Shown: piece after piece, positions 1-6,138 of the stretch | How the letters are laid out: each line of letters begins with the position of its first letter | Position numbering within the stretch: the stretch's first letter is position 1 | Assembly (NCBI GenBank): GCA_023269245.1 | Contig: JAHFMB010000035.1 | Span: 1 to 8,814 of the forward strand | Origin: Candidatus Tayloriibacteriota bacterium | GTDB taxonomy: Bacteria > Patescibacteriota > Minisyncoccia > Phycocordibacterales > PALSA-1337 | Length of the DNA stretch: 8,814 bases | Direction of reading: 5' to 3' | Program-made: the position numbers and the translations under genes | Notes under the pieces: generated by a model | The model's input: the letters and a program-made list of their open reading frames with translations, nothing else | What the model was told of the DNA's origin: nothing | Database searches by the model: none

Positions 1-766
1 GGCCGTAATCCTGCAAGGCCATTGCTTGACGGCCCGAGAACAAGCCGCCGTTTTTCATGGCGCTTCGGTCGCGTGCCTGCACACCCTGATTCACAGCAAA
101 CTCATATCCGGGATCTGTGCGGAAGCGGGAGAAAGCCGCTGTCTGAGCGTCTCTCTTGAGTTGCGCCTGCTCTTCAGGTGTGTAGTCCCTGCCGAGTCCG
201 GCAAGTTCTTTTTGAAGTTTGTTTTTTTGGAGTTGATTATAAATCGCCCAGCCTGCCGCATAGTCAGGGCCTTTCCCGCCTCCGCTTCCAAACATTTTGG
301 ACCCTACCCATGCTTGAGCAGGATCAATTTTTGAAATAGCGGCGTTTCCCTTTTGTAAAAGCCCTTTAAAGCCGCCCGCACTATCCGACGAGCTGCCGCC
401 ATATCCCCCACCGTACTTCTTCATTTGCGCCTCAATCTCTGTCTTTCGTGCCTGCTCTTCAGGAGAATAGAACCGTGTCGGGATATCAGATTGCCCCATG
501 AGCGCTTGAATTTCGGCAAGGGATTTATATCCCGCCTCTGTGTAAGGCAGGAGGTCAGCTCGGTTCTGGTTGTACATCTTCTTCTGCTGGTCCATGTTGA
601 TGATGTTCCAGAGGTTTTGCTGATTCATTGCCTCCTTGTTTGCCTTCTTTGATTCATACGCATTGGCAATTGCGCCCATGTCATTCGAGCCAGTATTGAA
701 CCGCACAATTTGAGTATTCATTGGGTCGGCAATGCCCATCATTCTTTGCTTTCTATCATGTCTCAT
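1..766 (-). CDS. Probable DNA-ejection / internal virion protein, C-terminus beyond the window edge
   Basis: The frame is open from an ATG at 766-764 to the left edge: 255 residues are visible and the C-terminus is missing. AAGGAG (complement of 775-780) gives a good ribosome site, two bases after the GNAT stop. Visible parts are a Gln/Lys/Met-rich segment (about 41-70, with QQNLWNIINMDQQKKMYNQ), a Gly/Ser-rich linker (about 118-131, and again 160-166), and a conserved block at 218-247 containing DPGYEFAVNQG, then RSAMKNGGLFSGRQ. From memory, this DPGYxFxxxxG...GxxxSG pattern is common in podovirus proteins annotated as DNA transfer or ejection proteins, which leave the virion during infection. 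A late position downstream of the gp4/gp10 pair matches P22, where the ejection genes 7, 20 and 16 follow the tail genes. A YSPEEQA/YTPEEQA motif occurs twice (100-106 and 195-201). The phage structural class is fairly sure; the exact role is inferred. Confidence 0.7.
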   Translation of the reverse strand, partial: MRHDRKQRMMGIADPMNTQIVRFNTGSNDMGAIANAYESKKANKEAMNQQNLWNIINMDQQKKMYNQNRADLLPYTEAGYKSLAEIQALMGQSDIPTRFYSPEEQARKTEIEAQMKKYGGGYGGSSSDSAGGFKGLLQKGNAAISKIDPAQAWVGSKMFGSGGGKGPDYAAGWAIYNQLQKNKLQKELAGLGRDYTPEEQAQLKRDAQTAAFSRFRTDPGYEFAVNQGVQARDRSAMKNGGLFSGRQAMALQDYG

Positions 767-768
767 GG

Positions 769-1167
769 CTATAACTCCTTCTCAAGCAGTATAAACTTGC
801 TGCGCTTGAATCCCAGTTTCGTGTAAATCGGCTCTTTGTCTATCGTGACCATCGGAACAGCCTTTTTAATTCCATGCTTCTTTGCGTACCGAATCGCCAT
901 GTTATAAAGTCTGCCGCCAACGGTCCCTTTCCTTTTCTCAGGAAGCACATAGAAGAAATCAGGAATGGCGACTTCGCCGGCCGTGCAATAGCCGAGTATT
1001 CCGCAAAGTTGCCCGTTCTCTGCCGCAAATACGGTTGTTCGGCCTTCTCCCATTCGGGTTATGATTGCCGTGATAGCAGTATCATCCGCATTCGTTTCAT
1101 CACAGAAGTCTATGACCATTTCTATAATTCGCTCGTATTCGTTCGGTTCGAGTTTGCGGTAGATCAT
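769..1167 (-). CDS. GNAT-family N-acetyltransferase
   Basis: A 132-residue protein matching a single GNAT fold in length and layout. An N-terminal helical part (1-45) is followed by strands around VFAAENGQLCGILGY (46-60), then the acetyl-CoA motif: strand DFFYVLP (70-76), the pyrophosphate loop KRKGTVGGRL (78-87, resembling the Q/RxxGxG/A consensus) and the following helix NMAIRYAKKHGI. A C-terminal YTKLGF block at 115-120 supplies the usual late Tyr. GNAT enzymes transfer acetyl from acetyl-CoA to an amine; the acceptor here is unknown and could be a host or phage protein or a small molecule. The start overlaps the previous gene's stop as ATGA (1164-1167), with GAGGAT just upstream, suggesting translational coupling. 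GNAT genes within late phage operons are known, but their function is mostly unproven. Fold assignment is confident; no substrate is proposed. Confidence 0.85.
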   Translation of the reverse strand: MIYRKLEPNEYERIIEMVIDFCDETNADDTAITAIITRMGEGRTTVFAAENGQLCGILGYCTAGEVAIPDFFYVLPEKRKGTVGGRLYNMAIRYAKKHGIKKAVPMVTIDKEPIYTKLGFKRSKFILLEKEL

Positions 1168-1721
1168 ATCCTCGCCACGAAAATTGCTTTCCAGTTGGCA
1201 TTAGTAGCATTAGTCATAGCCCCTGAGGTCTTATTAACAAGCTCATACACCGTCGATGCATTGCCATACCTGATATTCAGGTTGGCTGAATCAACAGTTA
1301 GCGACATGCCCCTTGGTATATCACTAGTTGTAAACACAGAGAAAAACACAGGCACCTTTACTCTGTTCCCAACTGCATATCCAGCTTCTTCCGTTTTGCA
1401 TATCAGATAGACATCCACCTGTATCAATACCGGGTCTGTCACTCCTACAAGATTATGGGCAAGCGTAAGAGATCCTGCTGACGTTATTGTCTGCTCGTTA
1501 TTATTCGTTCCATCACCACACCGTCTGGGCGTTGCGTTCGCAGCAGCTAAAAAATAAGATGCCGGATGACCTTCTAATAAACTTGCATTGACCGCACTTA
1601 CATCCTTCCCCTGCGCCACCCGTGCAAGTTGAGTTAAGAACATAACCGCTACGGGGCTGAGTTTTGTTTTCTCAGAGTCGAGGAAAAACTGCTGTATGGG
1701 AGATTCGTTTACGTTTATCAT
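1164..1721 (-). CDS. Unrecognised phage structural-type protein in the tail-needle position
   Basis: A 185-residue protein I cannot assign to a named family. It has an N-terminal helical segment (about 7-50, SPIQQFFLDSEKTKLSPVAV then LARVAQGKDVSAVNASLLEG), a Gly/Asn-rich turn (about 69-76) and a strand-rich C-terminal half. The end, with LNIRYGNASTVYELVNK followed by ATNANWKAIFVARI, resembles the beta-sandwich ends of phage receptor-binding or virion-surface proteins, which often close with a Trp-containing strand. It starts inside the gp10-like stop codon (ATGA, 1718-1721) and has no clear ribosome site of its own, so translation is probably coupled. In P22 the gene after gene 10 encodes the tail needle gp26, but this protein lacks the long heptad coiled coil expected of a needle. 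A tail tip, fibre or neck-decoration role is possible from context only. Confidence 0.65.
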   Translation of the reverse strand: MINVNESPIQQFFLDSEKTKLSPVAVMFLTQLARVAQGKDVSAVNASLLEGHPASYFLAAANATPRRCGDGTNNNEQTITSAGSLTLAHNLVGVTDPVLIQVDVYLICKTEEAGYAVGNRVKVPVFFSVFTTSDIPRGMSLTVDSANLNIRYGNASTVYELVNKTSGAMTNATNANWKAIFVARI

Positions 1722-3127
1722 TTAGGTATAATCAGCGGCCCTTCAAATTTCACTTCAACCGGATCAGATACGGAGAGTTCACAATTAATTCTTCGCATCT
1801 GCCCTAATGGTCCGAATTTCACAATTTTGTTATATTCCCCGAGTTTGCCGAATGATGTTTGTTTCTCATTACTCCATGTATTCCCTCCGTCCTTCGAATA
1901 CCGGAACATAAGTTGCGGATCAGAACCTTGACCATTGGCAAGTCCTACCCCGGTCTTCATGGGCACAATAACCTTTGGAATTATGAACCTGTTGTTATTC
2001 GTCTGGTCCGTGGCTTCAGGCGTAATCAGTTTACGCCGTATCATGCGCCCGTTTTCCGTATAGACATCGGCTTTGAGTTTGTAGATATTCCCCGTCTCGA
2101 AATCTCCGACCATGTGAAAACCGTTGAAGTACGCATAGCACCGAGCCCGATGCCTGATCTCGTTTCCGTTGGCATCGAGAGACTTTCTTTCATGCCACAT
2201 TCCTTCCTTTGCATCATAAACAAGGGTTATATTGTCGATCGGGAATGTGATTTCATACATAGAATGTCCTTCCCGCATATACGCAAAGCCTTCAGCATCA
2301 GCGGTATTGGTAAGCGTAGCGAGAAGTTCATTGATACCTTGAGTGGAAATAATTTTAGGAGTAAGCCCCCTCGCCTCAACGATCACCCGTTCACCCTGCG
2401 GAGCGGTAGACCGAGCGAGGAAATAAAGCGCCTGATCGTTTTTCGATAAGCTATTTTTCGCAGCGAGGCCGAATCCGACCACCGCGCCATCAAGACGGGA
2501 GAATGAAAATCCAGAACCTCCGTCATTGAAAAATACTTCTATTGAGATAATGCCAAAAAAACAAAGTTTTTGATTATATTCGATGCACCGCTGCAAATTA
2601 TCTGGGACGCCTTCTGCGCTCGCATAATTGAGGGCATTCCATGCCGTAGAATCATACGCATCTGAAGAGTTGACTTGTTGCGAATTGGGCTTGCAAACAA
2701 TCGTATAACCGTCAAGAAACGTATTTGAACCGCCGCCTGGGAAATCAGCGTCTCCTATCTTCGCAAACACATCCGTTGCCAGCGTGTAGGTATATCCGTA
2801 AGTCCCGTCAGTCACCATCACCTGAGTCCCGTTATCGGACATTTCAACGAGGCCTGATGACGTGTCAAGCGTTATGGCATTCTCCGTCTTTGTTCCGTCG
2901 GTCAGCACCTTATAAATTTTATTTCCTGCCACGACGATCATTTTCGTTTCGTCGTTTGTAGGAACCCACATGCCCCGGATAGCGGCCCCGCTGAGCGTAG
3001 CGAATTGTTCAAAACCTTCGCAATTCAAAAACTCATAAACCTTTCTCGCGGCATTGAACACCGGATACAAGTTGATGGAGCGCTCTCCGTCTACGAGATA
3101 GGCTTTTTTGGTGAGAGGTATGTTCAT
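1718..3127 (-). CDS. Packaged DNA stabilisation protein, P22 gp10-like (tail hub/plug)
   Basis: At 469 residues this almost equals P22 gp10 (472). In P22, gp10 binds under gp4 at the portal vertex after packaging, helps close the channel so DNA does not leak, and joins the needle and tailspikes. Features seen are an N-terminal RSINLYPV block (16-23), repeated short beta strands as in a propeller-like protein (for example MIVVAGNKIYKVL at 63-75 and VMVTDGTYGYTY at 103-114), a central region with EVFFNDGG (197-204), SFSRLDGAVVGFGLAAKNS (208-226) and MWHERKS (310-316), and a C-terminal RYSKDGGNTWSNE (409-421) followed by KIVKFGPLGQMR (434-445). From memory these are typical of the Phage_stabilise family. 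It overlaps the gp4-like stop by ATGA (3124-3127). The adjacent gp4-like gene strongly supports the call. Confidence 0.92.
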   Translation of the reverse strand: MNIPLTKKAYLVDGERSINLYPVFNAARKVYEFLNCEGFEQFATLSGAAIRGMWVPTNDETKMIVVAGNKIYKVLTDGTKTENAITLDTSSGLVEMSDNGTQVMVTDGTYGYTYTLATDVFAKIGDADFPGGGSNTFLDGYTIVCKPNSQQVNSSDAYDSTAWNALNYASAEGVPDNLQRCIEYNQKLCFFGIISIEVFFNDGGSGFSFSRLDGAVVGFGLAAKNSLSKNDQALYFLARSTAPQGERVIVEARGLTPKIISTQGINELLATLTNTADAEGFAYMREGHSMYEITFPIDNITLVYDAKEGMWHERKSLDANGNEIRHRARCYAYFNGFHMVGDFETGNIYKLKADVYTENGRMIRRKLITPEATDQTNNNRFIIPKVIVPMKTGVGLANGQGSDPQLMFRYSKDGGNTWSNEKQTSFGKLGEYNKIVKFGPLGQMRRINCELSVSDPVEVKFEGPLIIPK

Positions 3128-3858
3128 AATGTGTAGATATTCCTACGGTTGCCACTATCACTGCTGCGGCTCCAATTCATCGTTCCCGGCTGTGACTTAT
3201 CTTCCCAGGTGGGAGGCAGTTCCAAATTCTTTGAGTCGATCATGTTTTCAATTTGTTTTGCAATGGCCGCCAGTGTTTGCGGTATCGGTACGCTGAATGG
3301 CAAGCAAAGCCATACACCGAGTGCAGCGGTTATAAATGCTTCGTAACCATCGGGAACGGAAAGCGCATCCGTAATCGCCGTCAGTTTTGTAAAGGGCTTG
3401 ACGGAGAACAGGTGAAGTTCATACGCTTTGTCCGGCAGGTAGTCGAAATAGATCGTGCCTGGGTCAGTACCGCCCGTAAAATAGAGATTTTCCGGTATGG
3501 TCTGGATATTTTTGAGCGGCAGGGCGTTCCGTTCGGCCTGTGTCATGGTTACCCGGAGCGGATAGTCAATGCTGAGCGTGGTTTCTCGCAAATATGCCTG
3601 CTCGATCGTGATTGGAGTAACCGTGGGAATATCTCCGGCTGCCCCGATGGTATATTTTTCGGTTCCGATGGTCAGAACTTTTATGTTCTCGGTACGAATA
3701 TAAATTTTCCCCCGGTCGATGCTCAGCGCGTCCAGGAGCAGATTGAGCGTGCGAAGTCCGGTCGCCGCAGGTCCGGCTTCCATAACCTCGGCAGGGTCTT
3801 GGACGCCAATCATTTCCAGTGACGCCTGGATTAGCTCGCTTGCTGCTGTAAAAATCAT
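3124..3858 (-). CDS. Tail accessory factor / head-closure protein, P22 gp4-like
   Basis: A 244-residue protein of the P22 gp4-like head-completion family, which binds the portal ring after DNA packaging and forms the platform for gp10. The N-terminus is typical: a helix ASELIQASLEMIGVQDPAE (6-24), then LRTLNLLLDALSIDRG (35-50). KYTIGAAGD (68-76) is the usual short strand and turn. The block around DYPLRVTMTQAERNALPLKN (98-117), LYFTGGTDPGTIYFDYLPD (125-143) and YELHLFSVKPF (146-156), then SVPDGYEAFITAALGVWL (167-184), matches the family's order. It is longer than P22 gp4 (166 residues), with a polar tail (about 214-244) containing WEDKSQPGTMNWSRSSDSG. AGGGGTGAG just before the ATG is the ribosome site. 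The gene leads directly into the gp10-like gene with a 4-base overlap, the same pairing as in P22. Confidence 0.87.
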   Translation of the reverse strand: MIFTAASELIQASLEMIGVQDPAEVMEAGPAATGLRTLNLLLDALSIDRGKIYIRTENIKVLTIGTEKYTIGAAGDIPTVTPITIEQAYLRETTLSIDYPLRVTMTQAERNALPLKNIQTIPENLYFTGGTDPGTIYFDYLPDKAYELHLFSVKPFTKLTAITDALSVPDGYEAFITAALGVWLCLPFSVPIPQTLAAIAKQIENMIDSKNLELPPTWEDKSQPGTMNWSRSSDSGNRRNIYTL

Positions 3859-3870
3859 GGCTCACCCCTG

Positions 3871-4191
3871 CTATTTAAGTTTTTTAGCCCATTTCCCATA
3901 ATCATCATGCGTCCACACGACCGCAAGGCTCGTCTGATCTTCTATCCATCCGTCGGGGATGACGCCGCCCTTTTTGAATATCTTGGGCTCATGGTCATTG
4001 TGATACCGATAACAATCCGTTGCCGCTATGTTCTGCTCGGGCTGAGCCTCAATGATCTCCGGAGGATTCGCCTCGTCAATACTCGGAGGCGGAGGCGTAC
4101 CAACTTCCGGTTCTACGGCAGGCTCCGTGCCATCCGCAATCTTCTTCGCTTCTTCCTTCTCTGCCTTTGACTTCGGTCCTCGTTTACCCAT
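3871..4191 (-). CDS. Small phage protein with Lys-rich N-terminus and proline-rich linker
   Basis: The ATG at 4191-4189 gives 106 residues and is preferred over an upstream in-frame start at 4257. It lies one base after the preceding gene's TAA (4195-4193), has AAGGGA (complement of 4199-4204) seven bases upstream, and the alternative would overlap the neighbour by 65 bases. The protein begins with a basic stretch (MGKRGPKSKAEKEEAKK), has an acidic, proline-rich linker (about 22-55, with TPPPP at 32-36) and ends in a compact domain (60-106) with YRYHNDHEPKIFKKG, IPDGWIED and WTHDDYGKW. The YH...IF...GW pattern recalls small phage proteins found near capsid and neck genes, often annotated hypothetical. 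The linker plus C-terminal domain suggests an adaptor or minor virion component, but no function is claimed. Confidence 0.65.
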   Translation of the reverse strand: MGKRGPKSKAEKEEAKKIADGTEPAVEPEVGTPPPPSIDEANPPEIIEAQPEQNIAATDCYRYHNDHEPKIFKKGGVIPDGWIEDQTSLAVVWTHDDYGKWAKKLK

Positions 4192-4192
4192 G

Positions 4193-4462
4193 TTATTTTC
4201 CCTTTCGCTTACGTTTTCTCCATGCACCGATGCGCTCTGACGGTTGCATTTCTTCATCTTTGTCGGGATCTCCGATATCGGGGAATTTTGCTTTTACTGA
4301 GGCTCGGACTTTGGCTTGCTCCTCAGGAGTTCCAAACTGCGCCACCCGTGCCAATGCGTTCCTCGCATGATTTTTGTCATGGTATGGGTATTTCCGTTCC
4401 TTTGAAAATACGAAAGCTGAATCCGGAAGATTGTTGCGCTGTTTTGTGGTTAAGTCGGACAT
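4193..4462 (-). CDS. Small conserved phage protein (DUF6582-like)
   Basis: An 89-residue basic protein. Its N-terminal half carries LPDSAFVFSKERKYPYHD (12-29) and NHARNALARV (31-40), a pattern I recognise from phage proteins described as DUF6582-like: an LPxSAFxxxxxRxxPxHD motif followed by a helix with NALAR. It then has TPEEQAKVRASVKAKFPDIG (45-64) and a very basic tail (WRKRKRKGK, 81-89), which could bind nucleic acid. In other phages such motifs occur near or fused to capsid and maturation proteins; the biochemical role is unknown. AGGAGGG lies just upstream of the ATG, in the 17-base gap after the 191-residue gene. The family resemblance is from memory. Confidence 0.65.
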   Translation of the reverse strand: MSDLTTKQRNNLPDSAFVFSKERKYPYHDKNHARNALARVAQFGTPEEQAKVRASVKAKFPDIGDPDKDEEMQPSERIGAWRKRKRKGK

Positions 4463-4479
4463 CGTTTACCCTCCTGATG

Positions 4480-5055
4480 TTAATTACAGGTACATGCGCC
4501 GTTTGTCGGAGTTGTCGAACAATAACCCAAGATGTTCGAGGCCGTCAGACAGAGGGCCTTGCCGGTCGTCAAAGACGGCAGGGAAATGACACCGCTCATC
4601 GTTGTCGTGCCGGTCATATTTGTAATGAGTAGGGTATTTGTCCCCGTCGAGACGATATTACCGGTAAGGTTCCCAGTCACATTCCCGGTGACTGTACCCG
4701 ATGTCGTTCCGGAAAACGTATTCGTTCCCGTCCAAGTATTCGTTACAGTTAGAGATGGCGCAACGATTGAGACATTACGGGTAGCTGTGGTAGTTCCGGC
4801 AAGCGATACGTAGAGATCGTACTGGCCTTCCTCAATGTAAAACGAGTAAGTGCCGCTATTATTAGCCGCGACCGGGTTTCCCTGATACGTCTTTCCTGTC
4901 GCATCCGAGAATAGCGTTGCCGGTGTTCCAGTGTTGTAGAGATATACCGCTACCGCGCTGCCTTTCGTAGCTGCCCCTTGGTACTTGACGATTCCGGCAT
5001 AACTGATGCTTGTAAAGAGCAAACAAATGATAAGAATTGCCGTTATTTTTCGCAT
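4480..5055 (-). CDS. Exported Thr-rich protein with Sec signal peptide, tail-fibre-like repeats
   Basis: A 191-residue protein. Residues 1-20 form a classic signal peptide: MRK, a hydrophobic core ITAILIICLLF and an SYA|G cleavage site, so export across the inner membrane is predicted. The mature N-terminal domain (21-100) has GNPVAANNSGTYSFYIEEG (59-77) and YDLYVS, a pattern seen in N-terminal beta domains of phage fibres and in carboxypeptidase-regulatory-like domains. A low-complexity stretch at 105-155 has 19 Thr and 4 Ser in 51 residues, with TGNVTGNLTGN-type repeats. The C-terminus holds four Cys (169, 179, 188, 190), suitable for disulfides after export. AGGAGG (complement of 5064-5069) sits eight bases before the ATG. 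A signal peptide is unexpected on a virion protein assembled in the cytoplasm; the product may act at the cell surface instead. Function unknown. Confidence 0.75.
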   Translation of the reverse strand: MRKITAILIICLLFTSISYAGIVKYQGAATKGSAVAVYLYNTGTPATLFSDATGKTYQGNPVAANNSGTYSFYIEEGQYDLYVSLAGTTTATRNVSIVAPSLTVTNTWTGTNTFSGTTSGTVTGNVTGNLTGNIVSTGTNTLLITNMTGTTTMSGVISLPSLTTGKALCLTASNILGYCSTTPTNGACTCN

Positions 5056-5114
5056 TGCCGTATCCTCCTAGTATTGACCTCTGTTATCATTTAAATTTCT
5101 TGACTCACTGCCCC

Positions 5115-5243
5115 ATTGCAGATATGGGGCATCCACCTACTCCTCAACACACTCTTGAACGCGTTGACAACAACGGCAACTACGATCCAGATAATTGCCT
5201 ATGGGCGACACGCAAATAACAGGCTAGCAATCGTCGTCTAAAA
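5115..5243 (+). pseudogene. Decayed HNH homing endonuclease fragment
   Basis: In the 188-base gap between the two signal-peptide genes, the plus strand translates from about 5115 as IADMGHPPTPQHTLERVDNN (the D of IADMG is at 5121-5123), then GNYDPDNCLWATRK, a TAA at 5217-5219, and on as QASNRRLKSKL. This is the core of phage HNH homing endonucleases of the type DMGxxPxxxxTLxRxDNNGNYxPxNCxWATxxxQxxNRR. Relatives have a sense codon, usually Glu or Gln, where the TAA lies. The upstream zinc-finger-like region and the YGGRGI block are absent, and no ribosome site or suitable ATG precedes the fragment. The gene at 8181 shares the core motif but differs much in sequence, so this is a separate relative rather than a recent copy. 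The fragment is confidently HNH-derived; its exact ends are approximate. Confidence 0.8.
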
Positions 5244-5756
5244 TCAAAACTCATACGCAAAAACACTCAAATCTAATATTGGCGTGTTGACTGACGAACT
5301 CCAATTCGATAGTGTGAGCGTAAACGTTATGGCAGATGCGGATCTAATGTCTAGGTCCATCCATATCGGGAGGGACGGGAAATTTGTTGCACTCGCCGTG
5401 GCCGTTGTTGGACAAGCCACCTGATAATTTTGTCCCTGTTGCACACCATTTACCTTTATTTTGAGTGTGGCCGTTGAAGCAGCAGGTGAAGAACCTCCAC
5501 CCCTGCAGGCCGCCGCGATCGTCTGTACCTTGAGCGTTTTTCCTGTGGTCACGGTATAAGACGTTGCTGCTGTGGATAGTGTGCCTCCATTGGCAGAAAC
5601 CTGAAAAGATACCGAGGTCTCTACGGTGCTCGTACTCGTAAATGTGGCCAGCATTGACAGCGTGTCCCGGTTTGCATCGATGCTACTGTTGACGCCTGCA
5701 AATACTGTTGAGCATAATGCCAGTATCAATACGATAACGAAAAACAGCTTTTTCAT
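5244..5756 (-). CDS. Exported Ser/Thr-rich beta-strand protein with Sec signal peptide
   Basis: A 170-residue protein with a clear signal peptide (1-20): MKK, core LFFVIVLILAL and VFA|G cleavage. Cys15 is not in a good lipobox (Leu precedes it), so signal peptidase I is more likely than lipidation. The mature part is rich in Ser, Thr and Ala with alternating strands, for example ATFTSTSTVETSVSFQVSANG (37-57, read as short strands) and SAITFTLTLSNWSSS (141-155). Two mature Cys (84 and 115) could form a disulfide. No enzyme motif is visible. Its ATG overlaps the preceding stop (ATGA, 5753-5756) and has GGAGGG five bases upstream, so it is both coupled and well initiated. Its signal peptide resembles that of the next gene across the HNH remnant, so the two may act together. 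It could be a virion-surface or cell-surface protein; function unknown. Confidence 0.75.
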   Translation of the reverse strand: MKKLFFVIVLILALCSTVFAGVNSSIDANRDTLSMLATFTSTSTVETSVSFQVSANGGTLSTAATSYTVTTGKTLKVQTIAAACRGGGSSPAASTATLKIKVNGVQQGQNYQVACPTTATASATNFPSLPIWMDLDIRSASAITFTLTLSNWSSSVNTPILDLSVFAYEF

Positions 5757-6133
5757 TTTGTCCCTCCGGATTTTCCCTGCCGGTTGCGCGACATGGCTAT
5801 GCGCTTGTCGGTCGGGGTGTCGTCTTTCATATATTCCTCGTCAGAGCCGCACACGATGCATATTTTCTTGATCTGGATTTCCAGGTGCTTCTCAGCCTTG
5901 CCGCCCTGTTGTTCGTTCTCGCTCTTGCTGATGATGCTTCCTGTGGCTTCGATTTCAATCTCATCGCCGACGTTGTGAGCGCCGATGTTGAGTTTCGCAA
6001 GTTGCTCGTTATTAAGCGAGATTCGCAATCCGTAGGGGTACTCATCTTGCATGCCGGAAGATGTGGCAGGCATACCCATGTTCTTCATTTCCTTTTCAGA
6101 TTTTTTTGGCAACTTCATGTCCGTCATTTCCAT
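5753..6133 (-). CDS. Small capsid-associated protein (capsid staple/stabilising-like)
   Basis: A 126-residue protein. It starts MEMTDMKLPKK, then has YPYGLRISLNNEQLAKLNIG (32-51), VGDEIEIEATGSIIS (55-69) and a strand HLEIQIKKICIV (83-94). From memory this order (an xMTDMK start, a YPxGLxIxL block, a VGDE strand and a final xLQI strand) marks a small family encoded beside capsid genes of many tailed phages and sometimes annotated as capsid-stabilising or staple proteins. That name is not provable here. After the usual C-terminal strand there is an extra polar tail (about 95-126) with CIVCGSDEE and basic residues. GAGG (complement of 6143-6146) lies about nine bases before the first ATG; the in-frame ATG two codons later is less well spaced. 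It begins five bases after the glycosyltransferase-methyltransferase gene. Confidence 0.65.
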   Translation of the reverse strand: MEMTDMKLPKKSEKEMKNMGMPATSSGMQDEYPYGLRISLNNEQLAKLNIGAHNVGDEIEIEATGSIISKSENEQQGGKAEKHLEIQIKKICIVCGSDEEYMKDDTPTDKRIAMSRNRQGKSGGTK

Positions 6134-6138
6134 CGCGT

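Noticed and set aside
874..1410. Plus-strand open frame of 178 residues
   Set aside because: It crosses two well-supported minus-strand genes in antisense and matches nothing recognisable.
1859..2449. Plus-strand open frame of 196 residues
   Set aside because: It is fully antisense within the gp10-like gene, has no good ribosome site and its translation shows no domain pattern.
3253..3822. Plus-strand open frame of 189 residues
   Set aside because: It is antisense to the gp4-like gene; the conserved protein is on the minus strand.
4192..4257. Upstream start for the 106-residue protein
   Set aside because: It would overlap the previous gene by 65 bases; the ATG at 4191 follows that gene's stop directly and has a usable ribosome site.
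5037..5219. Intact 60-residue plus-strand gene carrying the HNH motif
   Set aside because: It would need a TTG start inside the neighbouring gene with no ribosome site; only the part from about 5115 resembles HNH proteins, so it is a remnant.
5244..5756. Lipoprotein signal around Cys15 of the 170-residue protein
   Set aside because: The residue before the Cys is Leu, outside the lipobox consensus, while VFA|G is a good signal peptidase I site.
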